DNA of 64,000 nt from an uncultured Roseibium sp. (GTDB taxonomy: Bacteria > Pseudomonadota > Alphaproteobacteria > Rhizobiales > Stappiaceae), in contig NZ_CANMNP010000001.1 of assembly GCF_947499295.1 (NCBI RefSeq), positions 744,001 through 808,000 of the forward strand, written 5' to 3'. Every line of letters starts with the position of its first letter. Position 1 is the stretch's first letter. Below, piece by piece: positions 27,650 through 36,415 of this stretch. Both the position numbers and the translations under genes were made by a program. Under the pieces are notes generated by a model. It was not told the origin of the DNA. It worked only from the letters and a program-made list of their open reading frames with translations, and did not search any database.

Positions 27650-27818
27650 GGGACCTCCTGAAATTCAGGCTTCTTCTTGAGACAGCTTTTCAACAGTTGC
27701 AAGTCACATTCTGCCGATCTGCCTTACATTCTTCGCATGATTGCCTAGATTAACGGAGCCTGTTACCTGAGCGCCTCACTTCCCTGCCGTTTATTGCCAT
27801 TGCTTGAAGGACTTTAAC

Positions 27819-28886
27819 TTGCAAAACGAGACGACCAAGTCCCCCTTTCCCGTGTTCGACGGTCACAACGACACATTGCTCAAGTTGGAAATCGACAAGA
27901 TAAAAGGCAAGGAACGGAGCTTTTTCGAACGTTCCGAGACCGGCCACATCGATATGGTACGCGCCGCGGAAGCTGGATTTGCTGGCGGCCTTTTTGCAAT
28001 GTTTGTGCCCTCCAATCCCGACCAGGATTTTTCAAAACCATTCAACCCGAAAGACCCGGCCAACTATCAGCCGGTCCCGCAAAAAGAAGCCCTGGATTTC
28101 ACCTACCGGTTGCTCGAGCACGCCGAGCGGATTGTCGAGGATTCGTACCAACGCGTTGCTATATGCCGAACACCGGAAGAAATCCGCTCGGCAATCGAAG
28201 CACAAACCATGGCCATCAGCCTCCATATGGAAGGCGCGGAGGCAATAGATACACAATTTTATGCCCTTGAGGACCTTCACAAGCGCGGTCTCAGGTCACT
28301 CGGCCTCGTCTGGAGCCGAGAGAACGCGTTTGGTCATGGTGTTCCGATGGCACATCCCGCGTCACCGGACATTGGCCCCGGGCTGACAGGCCCAGGACGA
28401 GACCTGGTCCGCGCCTGCAATCAACTGGGCATCCTTCTCGACGTCTCACACCTGAATGAAAAAGGTTTTTGGGACCTTGCCCGCATCACGGACCGCCCCA
28501 TCGTTGCCAGTCATTCCAACGTTCACGAAATTTGCGCCAGCAGCCGGAACCTGACTGACAAGCAGCTCGATGCAATCAAGGAAAGCGAAGGGCTCGTAGG
28601 CATCAATTTCCATATTGCATTCTTGCGTCCCGATGGCGCTTACGCCAGAGACATGCCGCTTGATGTCATGGCCGATCACGCAGCTTATCTTGTTGATCGT
28701 GTTGGCGAGGACTGCGTAGCGCTCGGGTCCGATTTCGATGGCTGCATGCTTCCCAAAGACCTCAAGGATGTCACCGGGCTTTATCGTCTGATGGAAGCTT
28801 TTGATGCCCGTGGCTTCAATGCCCAGCTTCTGGAAAAAATTGCGTACAAAAACTGGCTCTCCGCTCTTGAGAAGGCAGCAGCTTAA
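27819..28886 (+). CDS. Membrane dipeptidase (M19/renal dipeptidase family)
   Basis: Zinc-dependent dipeptidase of 355 residues. Motifs include FDGHNDTLL (HxD metal ligands), LHMEGAEAI (bridging Glu), DVSHLNEKGFWDL (His), IVASHSNVHEIC (His) and GSDFDGC (Asp). I choose the TTG at 27819 because AAGGA lies seven bases before it. No signal peptide is seen, so it is probably cytoplasmic and hydrolyses dipeptides (including D-amino-acid ones) brought in by the importer at 30-35.5 kb. The GntR regulator and the importer follow immediately, which supports a shared peptide-use role. Confidence 0.9.
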   Translation: MQNETTKSPFPVFDGHNDTLLKLEIDKIKGKERSFFERSETGHIDMVRAAEAGFAGGLFAMFVPSNPDQDFSKPFNPKDPANYQPVPQKEALDFTYRLLEHAERIVEDSYQRVAICRTPEEIRSAIEAQTMAISLHMEGAEAIDTQFYALEDLHKRGLRSLGLVWSRENAFGHGVPMAHPASPDIGPGLTGPGRDLVRACNQLGILLDVSHLNEKGFWDLARITDRPIVASHSNVHEICASSRNLTDKQLDAIKESEGLVGINFHIAFLRPDGAYARDMPLDVMADHAAYLVDRVGEDCVALGSDFDGCMLPKDLKDVTGLYRLMEAFDARGFNAQLLEKIAYKNWLSALEKAAA

Positions 28887-29320
28887 AGATTGTCCCGGCG
28901 AGCCACTGACGCGGAAGCCAAGTGGTCGCCGAGCCGAGCTGGAAAGGTGTCTTGTCCAGCGCTGCATGCGGACGCGCTTTTCGAACCTGCTCTCATTTTT
29001 GTTACTAATGCTGTCGAAATCGCGATTGCAATTGCTTGCCCTAAACGGAAGAATGCCTGCACTGTAATTTCTAACAGCCATTATTCTGATTTTGCATCGT
29101 AACTGCGCATTTTTGCTCTTGTCGTTGTTTTGCAGGTAGAGACGCAGACAGGTGCTTCCATTGGGCCATTGGCTGTCCATGACTGACATGCCCCATCGAC
29201 CGGCTTTCCTAACTTGGAACACCGGGTAGAGACTCGAAAAAACAGTGGCCTGAGATTATTCTCCGGCGACAGTTTTTGTGGTGCTGCCAGTCTTATTCGC
29301 TGCCAGGGGGAGGCAACGGC
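28887..29320. other. Gene-free region upstream of the GntR gene
   Basis: No convincing gene on either strand; long open frames here are antisense extensions of the dipeptidase gene. A T-rich stretch around 29000-29150 probably carries the GntR promoter. I see no clear terminator after the dipeptidase. Confidence 0.5.
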
Positions 29321-30088
29321 TTGGACGAGATTGTAATTGCGGAAAACGTGCCGCAAGCCAAGACAAAGGTCAGTAAGAAACGAGCGCGCAAATCAGATGC
29401 CGTCTACCAGGATCTCAAACGCAAGATCCTGACGGGAGCGTTAAGCGCCGACAGTCCAATCACCGAGCAGTCTCTTGCCAGCGATTATGCTTGTTCGCAG
29501 AGCACGATACGCGAAGCTTTGATGCTGCTTCAGGAATACGGACTTGTGGTCAGGCGCGGTTACCAGGGCACGTTTGTCACGAACCCGACACCGCTTGAAG
29601 CAAAACTGATGCTGAAGCTGCGCTTCGACATTGAATCCACCGGCATTCTGGAAGCAGCCAAACTGGTCACGCCAAAGCAGATCGAGGAACTCAGGGAACT
29701 TGACCGGGACTTTGAGGAATACCGCGCCGTGCGGGATGTCTTTGGATGCGCGGAAGTCGACAGATACCTGCACTTAAAGCTCTTCCGGATTGCACAAATG
29801 CCTGTTCTGGAACCTGTACTGGTCCGGACAACAATGATGCTGCAGCGTGTGATGCTACCGACCCCCAGATCGGAAAAGGCATGGTCGAGGCCAAATGTGA
29901 CCCCTCACAAGGATATTTTCGACGCGCTGCAGGCACGAAACGTCCAAGGGGCGATCAATTCGCTGCAGGCGCACATTCTCTCAAGCGCCGTTCTGCTCGC
30001 GCCACACTTCTATGGTTCAGATCTCGGCAGACTCAAGAATGAATACGACCATGAACCCGTTCAAGCGCTCGGTCTGACCGGGTTTTAA
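29321..30088 (+). CDS. GntR-family transcriptional regulator (FCD/FadR type)
   Basis: DNA-binding regulator of 255 residues: N-terminal winged helix (AVYQDLKRKILTGAL ... QSTIREALMLLQEYGLVVRRG, about residues 28-90) and a helical FCD ligand-binding domain. I start it at the TTG at 29321 since GGGGGAGG lies seven bases upstream. Metal/ligand residues of FCD are partly visible (RYLHLKLFRIA, TPHKDIFDAL, LQAHIL). It lies between the dipeptidase and the oligopeptide importer and is convergent with the latter, so control of peptide uptake is plausible. Confidence 0.85.
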   Translation: MDEIVIAENVPQAKTKVSKKRARKSDAVYQDLKRKILTGALSADSPITEQSLASDYACSQSTIREALMLLQEYGLVVRRGYQGTFVTNPTPLEAKLMLKLRFDIESTGILEAAKLVTPKQIEELRELDRDFEEYRAVRDVFGCAEVDRYLHLKLFRIAQMPVLEPVLVRTTMMLQRVMLPTPRSEKAWSRPNVTPHKDIFDALQARNVQGAINSLQAHILSSAVLLAPHFYGSDLGRLKNEYDHEPVQALGLTGF

Positions 30089-30109
30089 GCTCAAGTCTGC
30101 GCCGTAACG

Positions 30110-31735
30110 TCAGGCGCTCTCCATCATTTGCTGTTGTGTCAGCATGGCCGCACCGATCAGTTCTTTGGTGTAATCGCACTTCGGCGCTTCGAATATGTCG
30201 TCGACCGAACCGGCTTCGACCACCTTTCCGCGCTGCATGACCATCACCGTATCTGAGAGAGCGCGCACGACCGCAAGGTCGTGACTGATGAAAAGGTAGG
30301 TCAGATGATACGTGTTCTGCAGATCTCTCAGCAATTCAACCACCTGCTTCTGGATGGTTCGGTCTAGCGCGGATGTCGGCTCATCGAGGACAACCAGCTC
30401 CGGTTTCAACACCATCGTGCGTGCTATTGCGATACGCTGGCGCTGACCGCCGGAAAACTCGTGGGGGTAGCGGTTGCGCATTGCGGGATCGAGCGAGACT
30501 TCTTCAAGCGCCTGGCAGGCGCGCACGTCCCTGTCTTTTCCGCTTAGCGACGGTTCGTGCACCAAAAGCCCTTCAGATATGATCTGTCCAACGGTCATGC
30601 GTGGACTTAAGGAGCCGAACGGATCCTGGAAAATGAGCTGCATGTCCTTGCGCAGCTCCCGCATCGCTGCTCGATCTCTGCCGGTAATCTGCTGCCCCTG
30701 GAACACGACACGCCCACCTGCCGGAAGCAGGTTGAGAACCGCCCGGCCCAGAGTTGACTTACCGGAACCGCTTTCTCCAACGATCCCGAGGGTCTGGCCC
30801 TTGCGCAGCGAAAAGCTGATGTCGTCAACTGCCCGCAGAACATGCTTTGGTTTCAGGAACCCTGAATCCAGTTCAAATTCCACCTCGACTTTCTGAGCTT
30901 CCAGGAGAACAGGAGCAGTGTCCGGAACCGGCGGTTTATGACCGGTGGGCTCTGCGTCCAGCAGCATTTTCGTGTAGGGATGCTCTGGTTGCGTGAAGAT
31001 GCTGTTCGTCTCTCCGTTTTCAACCACCTCACCCGTTTTCATCACATAGACCCGGTCGGCGATGCGCCGGACAATACCCAGATCATGGGTGATGAAGATC
31101 ACCGCCATTCCAAGCCGTTTTTGAAGATCGGCCAGAAGGTCCAGGATCTGCGCCTGCGTCGTCACGTCGAGCGCCGTAGTGGGTTCATCCGCGATCAGAA
31201 CATCAGGATCATTCGCAAGTGCCATGGCGATCATGACACGTTGGCGCTGGCCTCCGGACATTTCATATGGATACGCTTTGATCTTTCGCTCAGGTTCGGG
31301 AATGTTGACGAGCTTCAGAAGGTCGAGCGCCTTTGCCTTTGCGGCCCTCCAGGACAGGCCGCCATGCACGACCATGGGTTCCGCCAATTGACGGCCAATG
31401 GTGTAGAGTGGGTCCAATGACGTCATGGGTTCCTGGAAGATCATCGTGATCTTGGCACCGCGTATGCCGTTCAGTTGCCGGACCGGCAACCCCAATATGT
31501 TACGGCCTTCATATATCACTTCACCCTGGGTCTTGCCGTTGGAGGCCAGCAGGCCCATGGCAGCCATCAGTGTCTGGCTTTTGCCGGATCCACTTTCACC
31601 AACGATGGCAACCGTTTCGCCAGCATCGACATGAATGTTGACGCCGCGAACCGCGTTGACCGTGCCCGTTGCCGTCTCAAAGTCGACAACGAGATCCTTG
31701 ATGGAGAGCACCGTTTTGGTCGTTGTATCTGTCAT
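30110..31735 (-). CDS. Fused dipeptide/oligopeptide ABC transporter ATPase (OppD-OppF)
   Basis: Double ATPase of 541 residues with two complete nucleotide-binding domains: Walker A GESGSGKSQ near residue 47 and GESGSGKSTLG near residue 335; signatures SGGQRQRVMIAMAL and SGGQRQRIAIARTM; Walker B VLIADEPTTALD and LVVLDEPTSALD. It powers the importer made by the next genes. The start at 31735 (MTDTTTKTVL) has GGAGAGG upstream. In most enteric bacteria OppD and OppF are separate; the fusion is common in alphaproteobacteria. It is the last gene of the operon. Confidence 0.92.
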   Translation of the reverse strand: MTDTTTKTVLSIKDLVVDFETATGTVNAVRGVNIHVDAGETVAIVGESGSGKSQTLMAAMGLLASNGKTQGEVIYEGRNILGLPVRQLNGIRGAKITMIFQEPMTSLDPLYTIGRQLAEPMVVHGGLSWRAAKAKALDLLKLVNIPEPERKIKAYPYEMSGGQRQRVMIAMALANDPDVLIADEPTTALDVTTQAQILDLLADLQKRLGMAVIFITHDLGIVRRIADRVYVMKTGEVVENGETNSIFTQPEHPYTKMLLDAEPTGHKPPVPDTAPVLLEAQKVEVEFELDSGFLKPKHVLRAVDDISFSLRKGQTLGIVGESGSGKSTLGRAVLNLLPAGGRVVFQGQQITGRDRAAMRELRKDMQLIFQDPFGSLSPRMTVGQIISEGLLVHEPSLSGKDRDVRACQALEEVSLDPAMRNRYPHEFSGGQRQRIAIARTMVLKPELVVLDEPTSALDRTIQKQVVELLRDLQNTYHLTYLFISHDLAVVRALSDTVMVMQRGKVVEAGSVDDIFEAPKCDYTKELIGAAMLTQQQMMESA

Positions 31736-31745
31736 GGCCCTCTCC

Positions 31746-32870
31746 TTACCTATCCTTCGGGTCCAGCGCATCGCGCAGACCGTCGCCGATAAAGTTCAGC
31801 GCAAACAGCGTCGATGTCAGGAAAATGGACGGGAAGATTAGCATCCAGGCAGCCCCTTGCAGATTGCGCGCGCCCTCAGAAATCAGGACACCCCAGCTTG
31901 TCATCGGTTCCTGAATGCCCAGGCCCAGGAAGGACAGAAAGCTCTCCAGCAGAATGACCTTGGGCACGAGCAGTGTCATATAGACAACGACCGGTCCCAA
32001 CGTGTTCGGAATGATGTGGCGTCGTACGATGCCACCATCCGCAACGCCCATCGCCTCGGCGGCCTGCACATATTCCTGGCGTTTGATGCTAAGCGTTTGA
32101 CCGCGCACGATACGTGCCATGTCAAGCCATTCGACAGCGCCAACGGCGATGAACATCAAGATGAAGTTACGACCGAAAAACACCACCAGCATGATCACGA
32201 AGAAGATGAAGGGAAGTGAATAGAGAATATCGACGACGCGCATCATCATCTGATCGACACGTCCGCCAAGATATCCGGAAGTAGCGCCGTAGAGGACGCC
32301 AATGCTGATCGCAACGATTGTCGCCAAGAGGCCAATGGTCAGCGACACCCGGCCGGCAATGAACGTCCGCGTCATCATATCCCGGCCATTGGCATCCGTG
32401 CCGAAATAGAAATGGATATAATTGATGTCAGCGCGAAGCGTTGCCTGTTTCTTGTCGGCCGAAAACTCATCAATCTCGGCATTTTTGAACAGGTCACTGC
32501 GGTCAATGTAACGCGTCGTTCGCGGGTCGATTTCGCGGCGAGAGCTGATGCGCGCAACCACCCGATCACCCACTTGCTCATAGCTGTCCAACGTCACGCG
32601 AGCGCGCTTGACTGCCCTTTCAAAGCCCGGCTCGACCTGGTCCTGTCGCGGGTAGGCTTCAAGGCTGGCAGGCACTTTGACGTAGTCGCGGTAGACGGTA
32701 TCAAATTTATGGGGTGACAAGATCGGCCCAAGCACCGAAAGCACCGCGATGATCACCAAAACAATCATTGAGGCGACGGCAGCGCGGTTGGCCAGGAGCC
32801 GGTCGCGAGCATCGTCCCAAAGAGATCGGCCCTTGGCAGGGGCTTCGTTGTTTGACATGGCAATGGTCAT
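31746..32870 (-). CDS. Peptide ABC transporter permease (OppC-like)
   Basis: Inner-membrane permease of 374 residues, longer than usual because of a periplasmic insert of about 120 residues after TM1 (from about residue 45, HKFDTVYRDYVKVPASLE, through IDRSDLFKNAEIDEFSADKK). The EAA loop EAMGVADGGIVRRHIIPNTLG is clear. I start at 32870 (MTIAMSNN) with GAGGAGGGG upstream. The long insert is typical of the YejE-like branch of OppC proteins. Confidence 0.9.
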   Translation of the reverse strand: MTIAMSNNEAPAKGRSLWDDARDRLLANRAAVASMIVLVIIAVLSVLGPILSPHKFDTVYRDYVKVPASLEAYPRQDQVEPGFERAVKRARVTLDSYEQVGDRVVARISSRREIDPRTTRYIDRSDLFKNAEIDEFSADKKQATLRADINYIHFYFGTDANGRDMMTRTFIAGRVSLTIGLLATIVAISIGVLYGATSGYLGGRVDQMMMRVVDILYSLPFIFFVIMLVVFFGRNFILMFIAVGAVEWLDMARIVRGQTLSIKRQEYVQAAEAMGVADGGIVRRHIIPNTLGPVVVYMTLLVPKVILLESFLSFLGLGIQEPMTSWGVLISEGARNLQGAAWMLIFPSIFLTSTLFALNFIGDGLRDALDPKDR

Positions 32871-32884
32871 TGAAACGCCCCTCC

Positions 32885-33808
32885 TCAATCGTAACGCACG
32901 CGTGGATCAAGCAGTGCGTAAAGCAGATCCACGACGAGATTGAACAAGATGACGAAGCAGGCCACGACCACCACGGTCCCCATCACAAGCGTGTAGTCAC
33001 GATTGAGTGCTCCTTGGACGAAGTAGCGACCGATACCGGGAATGCCGAAGATCGTTTCGATCACCACGGATCCGGTCAACAGGGCCGCTGCAGCCGGTCC
33101 CAGATAAGAGACAACCGGCAGGATTGCCCCCCTGAGTGCATGCACCACAATGACCATATAGCCGGTCAGGCCATAAGCACGTGCGGTGCGCACATGATTT
33201 GAGCGCAGCGCCTCGATCATCGAGCCGCGTGTCAGACGCGCGACCACAGCAACCTGTGGCAACGCCAGCGTCACGACCGGCAAGATGACATTGACGAAAG
33301 CGCCTCCATTCCACCCCCCCACCGGGAGCCAGCCGAGCCAGACCCCCAGGATCAGCGTGAGAATGGGGGCAACGACGAAATTCGGGATCGTCACACCGAG
33401 GGTTGCCGCCGCCATGATCGAATAATCCGCCGGTTTGTTCTGGCGAAGGGCAGCCGCCACACCGAGCGTTCCTCCGACCACAAGCGCCAGACACAGCGCG
33501 GTCAGGCCGAGTTGGATCGAAATAGGCAGGCTTTGGGCAAAAAGCTCATTGATTGTGAAATCTCTGAAATAGAAGCTCGGCCCGAAATCCAGTTGCGCAA
33601 TGCTTTTCAGATAAAGCAGGTACTGGTTCCAGAGCGGTTCATCCAGGTGATAGATCTTGTTGAGATTTTCCATCACCTTGGCCTCTAGCGGGCGCTCAAG
33701 ATCGAACGGGCCACCAGGCGCAATCCGGATCAGGAAAAAGGAAATGGTCACGATCAAGAAAAGAGTCGGGATTGCTCCTAGCAATCGACCGAGCACATAG
33801 CGGTGCAT
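32885..33808 (-). CDS. Peptide ABC transporter permease (OppB-like)
   Basis: Permease of 307 residues with about six membrane segments. The N-terminus MHRYVLGRLLGAIPTLFLIV and the C-terminus VVDLLYALLDPRVRYD are the normal OppB/DppB ends, and the EAA loop RAYGLTGYMVIVVHALRGAI is present. It pairs with the downstream OppC-like protein. It lies 90 bases behind oppA, with a strong hairpin between them. Confidence 0.92.
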   Translation of the reverse strand: MHRYVLGRLLGAIPTLFLIVTISFFLIRIAPGGPFDLERPLEAKVMENLNKIYHLDEPLWNQYLLYLKSIAQLDFGPSFYFRDFTINELFAQSLPISIQLGLTALCLALVVGGTLGVAAALRQNKPADYSIMAAATLGVTIPNFVVAPILTLILGVWLGWLPVGGWNGGAFVNVILPVVTLALPQVAVVARLTRGSMIEALRSNHVRTARAYGLTGYMVIVVHALRGAILPVVSYLGPAAAALLTGSVVIETIFGIPGIGRYFVQGALNRDYTLVMGTVVVVACFVILFNLVVDLLYALLDPRVRYD

Positions 33809-33860
33809 AGGTTTGCCCCTGTTGTTTTGCCGGCGGTCTTTGCTTGCCGCCTTGCAAAAG

Positions 33861-33884
33861 ACCGGCAGGGAGTTCCCTGCCGGT
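33861..33884 (-). terminator. Strong hairpin between oppA and oppB
   Basis: ACCGGCAGGGA and TCCCTGCCGGT can pair over about ten bases with a tight loop. There is no T-run on the minus strand, so it more likely stabilises the upstream oppA mRNA or causes partial termination, giving more binding protein than permease. Confidence 0.55.
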
Positions 33885-33898
33885 CCTGGCGTTATCGA

Positions 33899-35485
33899 TT
33901 ATTCGGAGATGCTTATGAAGCGGGTCGGATGAACGTTGAGAAGATTGTTCTCAAAGCCGGAAACCTTGTCGGAAACAAGGTTCATGGAGCCGTAGTACAT
34001 CAGCGGGATGAACGGCAGGTCACGCATGAACATTTCTTCCGCCTGCTTCAGGATGCCGGCACGCTTCTCCAGATCAATGGTCGCCGCGGCTTCATCCATA
34101 AGCGCGTCATACTCCGGATTCTCGTAACGAGCGTAGTTGAAACCGGTGTTGTCGCTCTCGACCATGAACAGGAAGTTCTGAGGGTCGGAATAATCACCAA
34201 TCCAGCCAGCACGGGCAACGTCGAAGTCCTGACGATCGCGCAGCATGGCGTAGTGGGTCTTGGTGTCGGTGTTGACCATCGAAATTTCAACACCCAGTGG
34301 CGCCCACATGTCGGCAATCGCAACAGCCGTGTTCTTGTGGTTTTCCGAAGTGTTGTAGTTGATAGTCAGCTTGAGCGGATTGGATTCACTGAACCCGGCC
34401 TTTTCAAGCATTTCGATCGCTTTTTCTTCACGATCGATCTGGGACATTTCCTTGTAGTCGGCATAGGCCGGCTCGCCGTAATTGCCGATGCCCGGCGGTA
34501 CGAAGGAGTAGCCCGCAACCATCGTGGAGCCCCAGATTTCGTCAGCCAGAAACTCCCGGTCAATCGCCATGGACAGAGCCTGGCGGACGTCAGGATTGCT
34601 CAGCGCCTCATCTTCGTGGTTCAGCGCGTAGTAGTAGGTTCCCAGATACGGTGCAACGCGGAACTGCTCGCCCAGGTTATCCTTCATGAAGGCAACCTGC
34701 TCGGTCGGAGCATCGTTGTTTGTGTGCAGTTCACCTGCCTGGAAGCGGCGGAGTGCAGCGCCACGATCTTCTGTCGGGTAGAAGAAGACTGTGTCGACTT
34801 TGACGTTGTCGGCGTCGTGGAAGTTCGGGTTCTTCGTCGCCTTGACGTGCGCGTTCGGAATGAACTCAGCCAGTGTGAAGGCACCGTTGGTAACGATGTT
34901 TTCCGGCTTCACAAAATCAGAGCCGTGCGCTTCGACGGAGGCCGGATGAACCGGCAGGCCGGTCTGGTGCGTCAGCTGATCGATGAAATAAGGTGTCGGA
35001 GCTTCAAGCGTGATCTCGAGCGTGTGGTCGTCAATCGCCTTTACGCCGATTTCTTCCGGCTTCAGATCGCCTTTGTTGACCTTCTCCGCATTTTTGATCG
35101 GATAAAGAATGTTGGCGTATTTGGCACCCGTTTCAGGCGTCATGATACGCTGCAACGAGTAGACGAAGTCACCAGCTACGACCGGGTCGCCATTGGACCA
35201 CTTGGCATCGTCGCGCAATTTGAAGGTATAGACGGTACCGTCATCGGAAATCGTCCAATCGGTCGCAACGCCCGGGATCACCTGACCGTCGGCACTGTAG
35301 GCAACCAGGCCTTCGTAGAGGTCACGCAGAATATGCGCTTCGTATGTGGTGGAAGTCTTGTGCTGGTCCAGTGTTTCCGGGTCAGCAGTGTTGCCGCGGT
35401 GGTAAACCACTTCAGCAAAGGCGGTAAGAGATGTAGCAGCCATCAGAGCAGCCGCAAGCGCAGTCACGCGCATAGACTTGATCAT
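33899..35485 (-). CDS. Periplasmic peptide-binding protein (OppA-like)
   Basis: Family 5 (SBP_bac_5) solute-binding protein of 528 residues that delivers oligopeptides to the importer. The signal peptide is residues 1-23 (MIKSMRVTALAAALMAATSL, cleaved after AFA). Family landmarks are EVVYHRGNTADPETLDQHKT, LRDLYEGLVAYSADG and the mid-protein DDAKWSNGDPVVAGDFVYSLQRI. The start at 35485 has GGGGAGAG upstream; the in-frame extension to 35584 has no site. First gene of the four-gene operon oppA-B-C-DF. Confidence 0.93.
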   Translation of the reverse strand: MIKSMRVTALAAALMAATSLTAFAEVVYHRGNTADPETLDQHKTSTTYEAHILRDLYEGLVAYSADGQVIPGVATDWTISDDGTVYTFKLRDDAKWSNGDPVVAGDFVYSLQRIMTPETGAKYANILYPIKNAEKVNKGDLKPEEIGVKAIDDHTLEITLEAPTPYFIDQLTHQTGLPVHPASVEAHGSDFVKPENIVTNGAFTLAEFIPNAHVKATKNPNFHDADNVKVDTVFFYPTEDRGAALRRFQAGELHTNNDAPTEQVAFMKDNLGEQFRVAPYLGTYYYALNHEDEALSNPDVRQALSMAIDREFLADEIWGSTMVAGYSFVPPGIGNYGEPAYADYKEMSQIDREEKAIEMLEKAGFSESNPLKLTINYNTSENHKNTAVAIADMWAPLGVEISMVNTDTKTHYAMLRDRQDFDVARAGWIGDYSDPQNFLFMVESDNTGFNYARYENPEYDALMDEAAATIDLEKRAGILKQAEEMFMRDLPFIPLMYYGSMNLVSDKVSGFENNLLNVHPTRFISISE

Positions 35486-35707
35486 ATCGCTCTCCCCTCG
35501 TCGGTTATGTTTGAAGTTACAGGAACGATACCGGACAAGATTCCACGACCTTTGCGCGCAATCAAGCATCCCCCAACGGCACATTTCGACGAAGGTCGAA
35601 AATAGGCTATGTTTTTGCGGGAAACGCGCATCAACCGGAAAAAAATTCCGCTCTTTTCCGATATTGCCAATGGATCACCCGCAGAGATGGGCAACATTAT
35701 GCCGGAG

Positions 35708-36208
35708 TCATCGGCAAAATCGATATTTTCCGCTATAGGCCAAGTAAGTGCCCGTATTTGGATTGAAAGACTTGAATTTCCGCGAACAATAGGCCACCCA
35801 CTGGGGCGTAAACGGGGCTAATCCGGTCTTCGTGTAAGGAACACGCTGTGGTTGTCCGTAGGCGCGTCTCGGCGGGTTAACATAGACCCTTGAGCGGTAC
35901 GGATAAGCCCGCCTGTCATATGGATGATAGTAGTAGGGAGCGCCATAAGGTCTGAAGGGAGGGCCTGAAAATCCGTATGGACCGAACCCATAATAAAATC
36001 CGCTTCGATAGCCGCGATACCCTCGTGTCCCAATCGCAATGCCGACACCGCTGCCGCCAAAATAGAACGCATCAGCGCGGGCCTCACCAGCTCCGGTCAA
36101 TACGGAAGATGTTCCTGCAGCCACAGTCAGGACCGTTGCTGCGAGGCAGGATTTGAAGGTCGTTTTCAGGCGTGCGGCCCAGTTCGGGCCAACTAGCCGA
36201 TAAGACAT
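35708..36208 (-). CDS. BA14K family protein
   Basis: Exported protein of 166 residues starting at MSYRLVGPNW (36208), GGAGAG upstream. A long N-terminal region ends in a signal-like stretch (LAATVLTVAAG, AGEARADA). The middle is rich in Gly, Tyr, Arg and Pro (GYRGYRSGFYYGFGPYG). The C-terminus holds the BA14K signature WVAYCSRKFKSFNPNTGTY and YRFCR with two Cys. The family is named after a Brucella lectin-like antigen and is typical of Rhizobiales and relatives. Likely a small cell-envelope protein. Confidence 0.85.
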   Translation of the reverse strand: MSYRLVGPNWAARLKTTFKSCLAATVLTVAAGTSSVLTGAGEARADAFYFGGSGVGIAIGTRGYRGYRSGFYYGFGPYGFSGPPFRPYGAPYYYHPYDRRAYPYRSRVYVNPPRRAYGQPQRVPYTKTGLAPFTPQWVAYCSRKFKSFNPNTGTYLAYSGKYRFCR

Positions 36209-36415
36209 GATGCTCTCTCCTGTCAGCCGTTTTGGCTGAACGTTGGTGGTCGCCCCTGTCCACGTCGGGTAGATCATAACCGAATTCGAACCGAAAATCT
36301 CGGGTCGTTCCGATCAAAATTGGCCAACGGGTCGTTCGGTGCGCTTGCAGTGCGCTTGCTCGACCAGTAAACCGGGCGCCGTTCGTGATCCTTGAACCCT
36401 GACCGACAGGCACAC

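Noticed and set aside
33803..35605. 600-residue plus-strand open frame
   Set aside because: Antisense shadow of oppA, caused by codon bias in a GC-rich gene.
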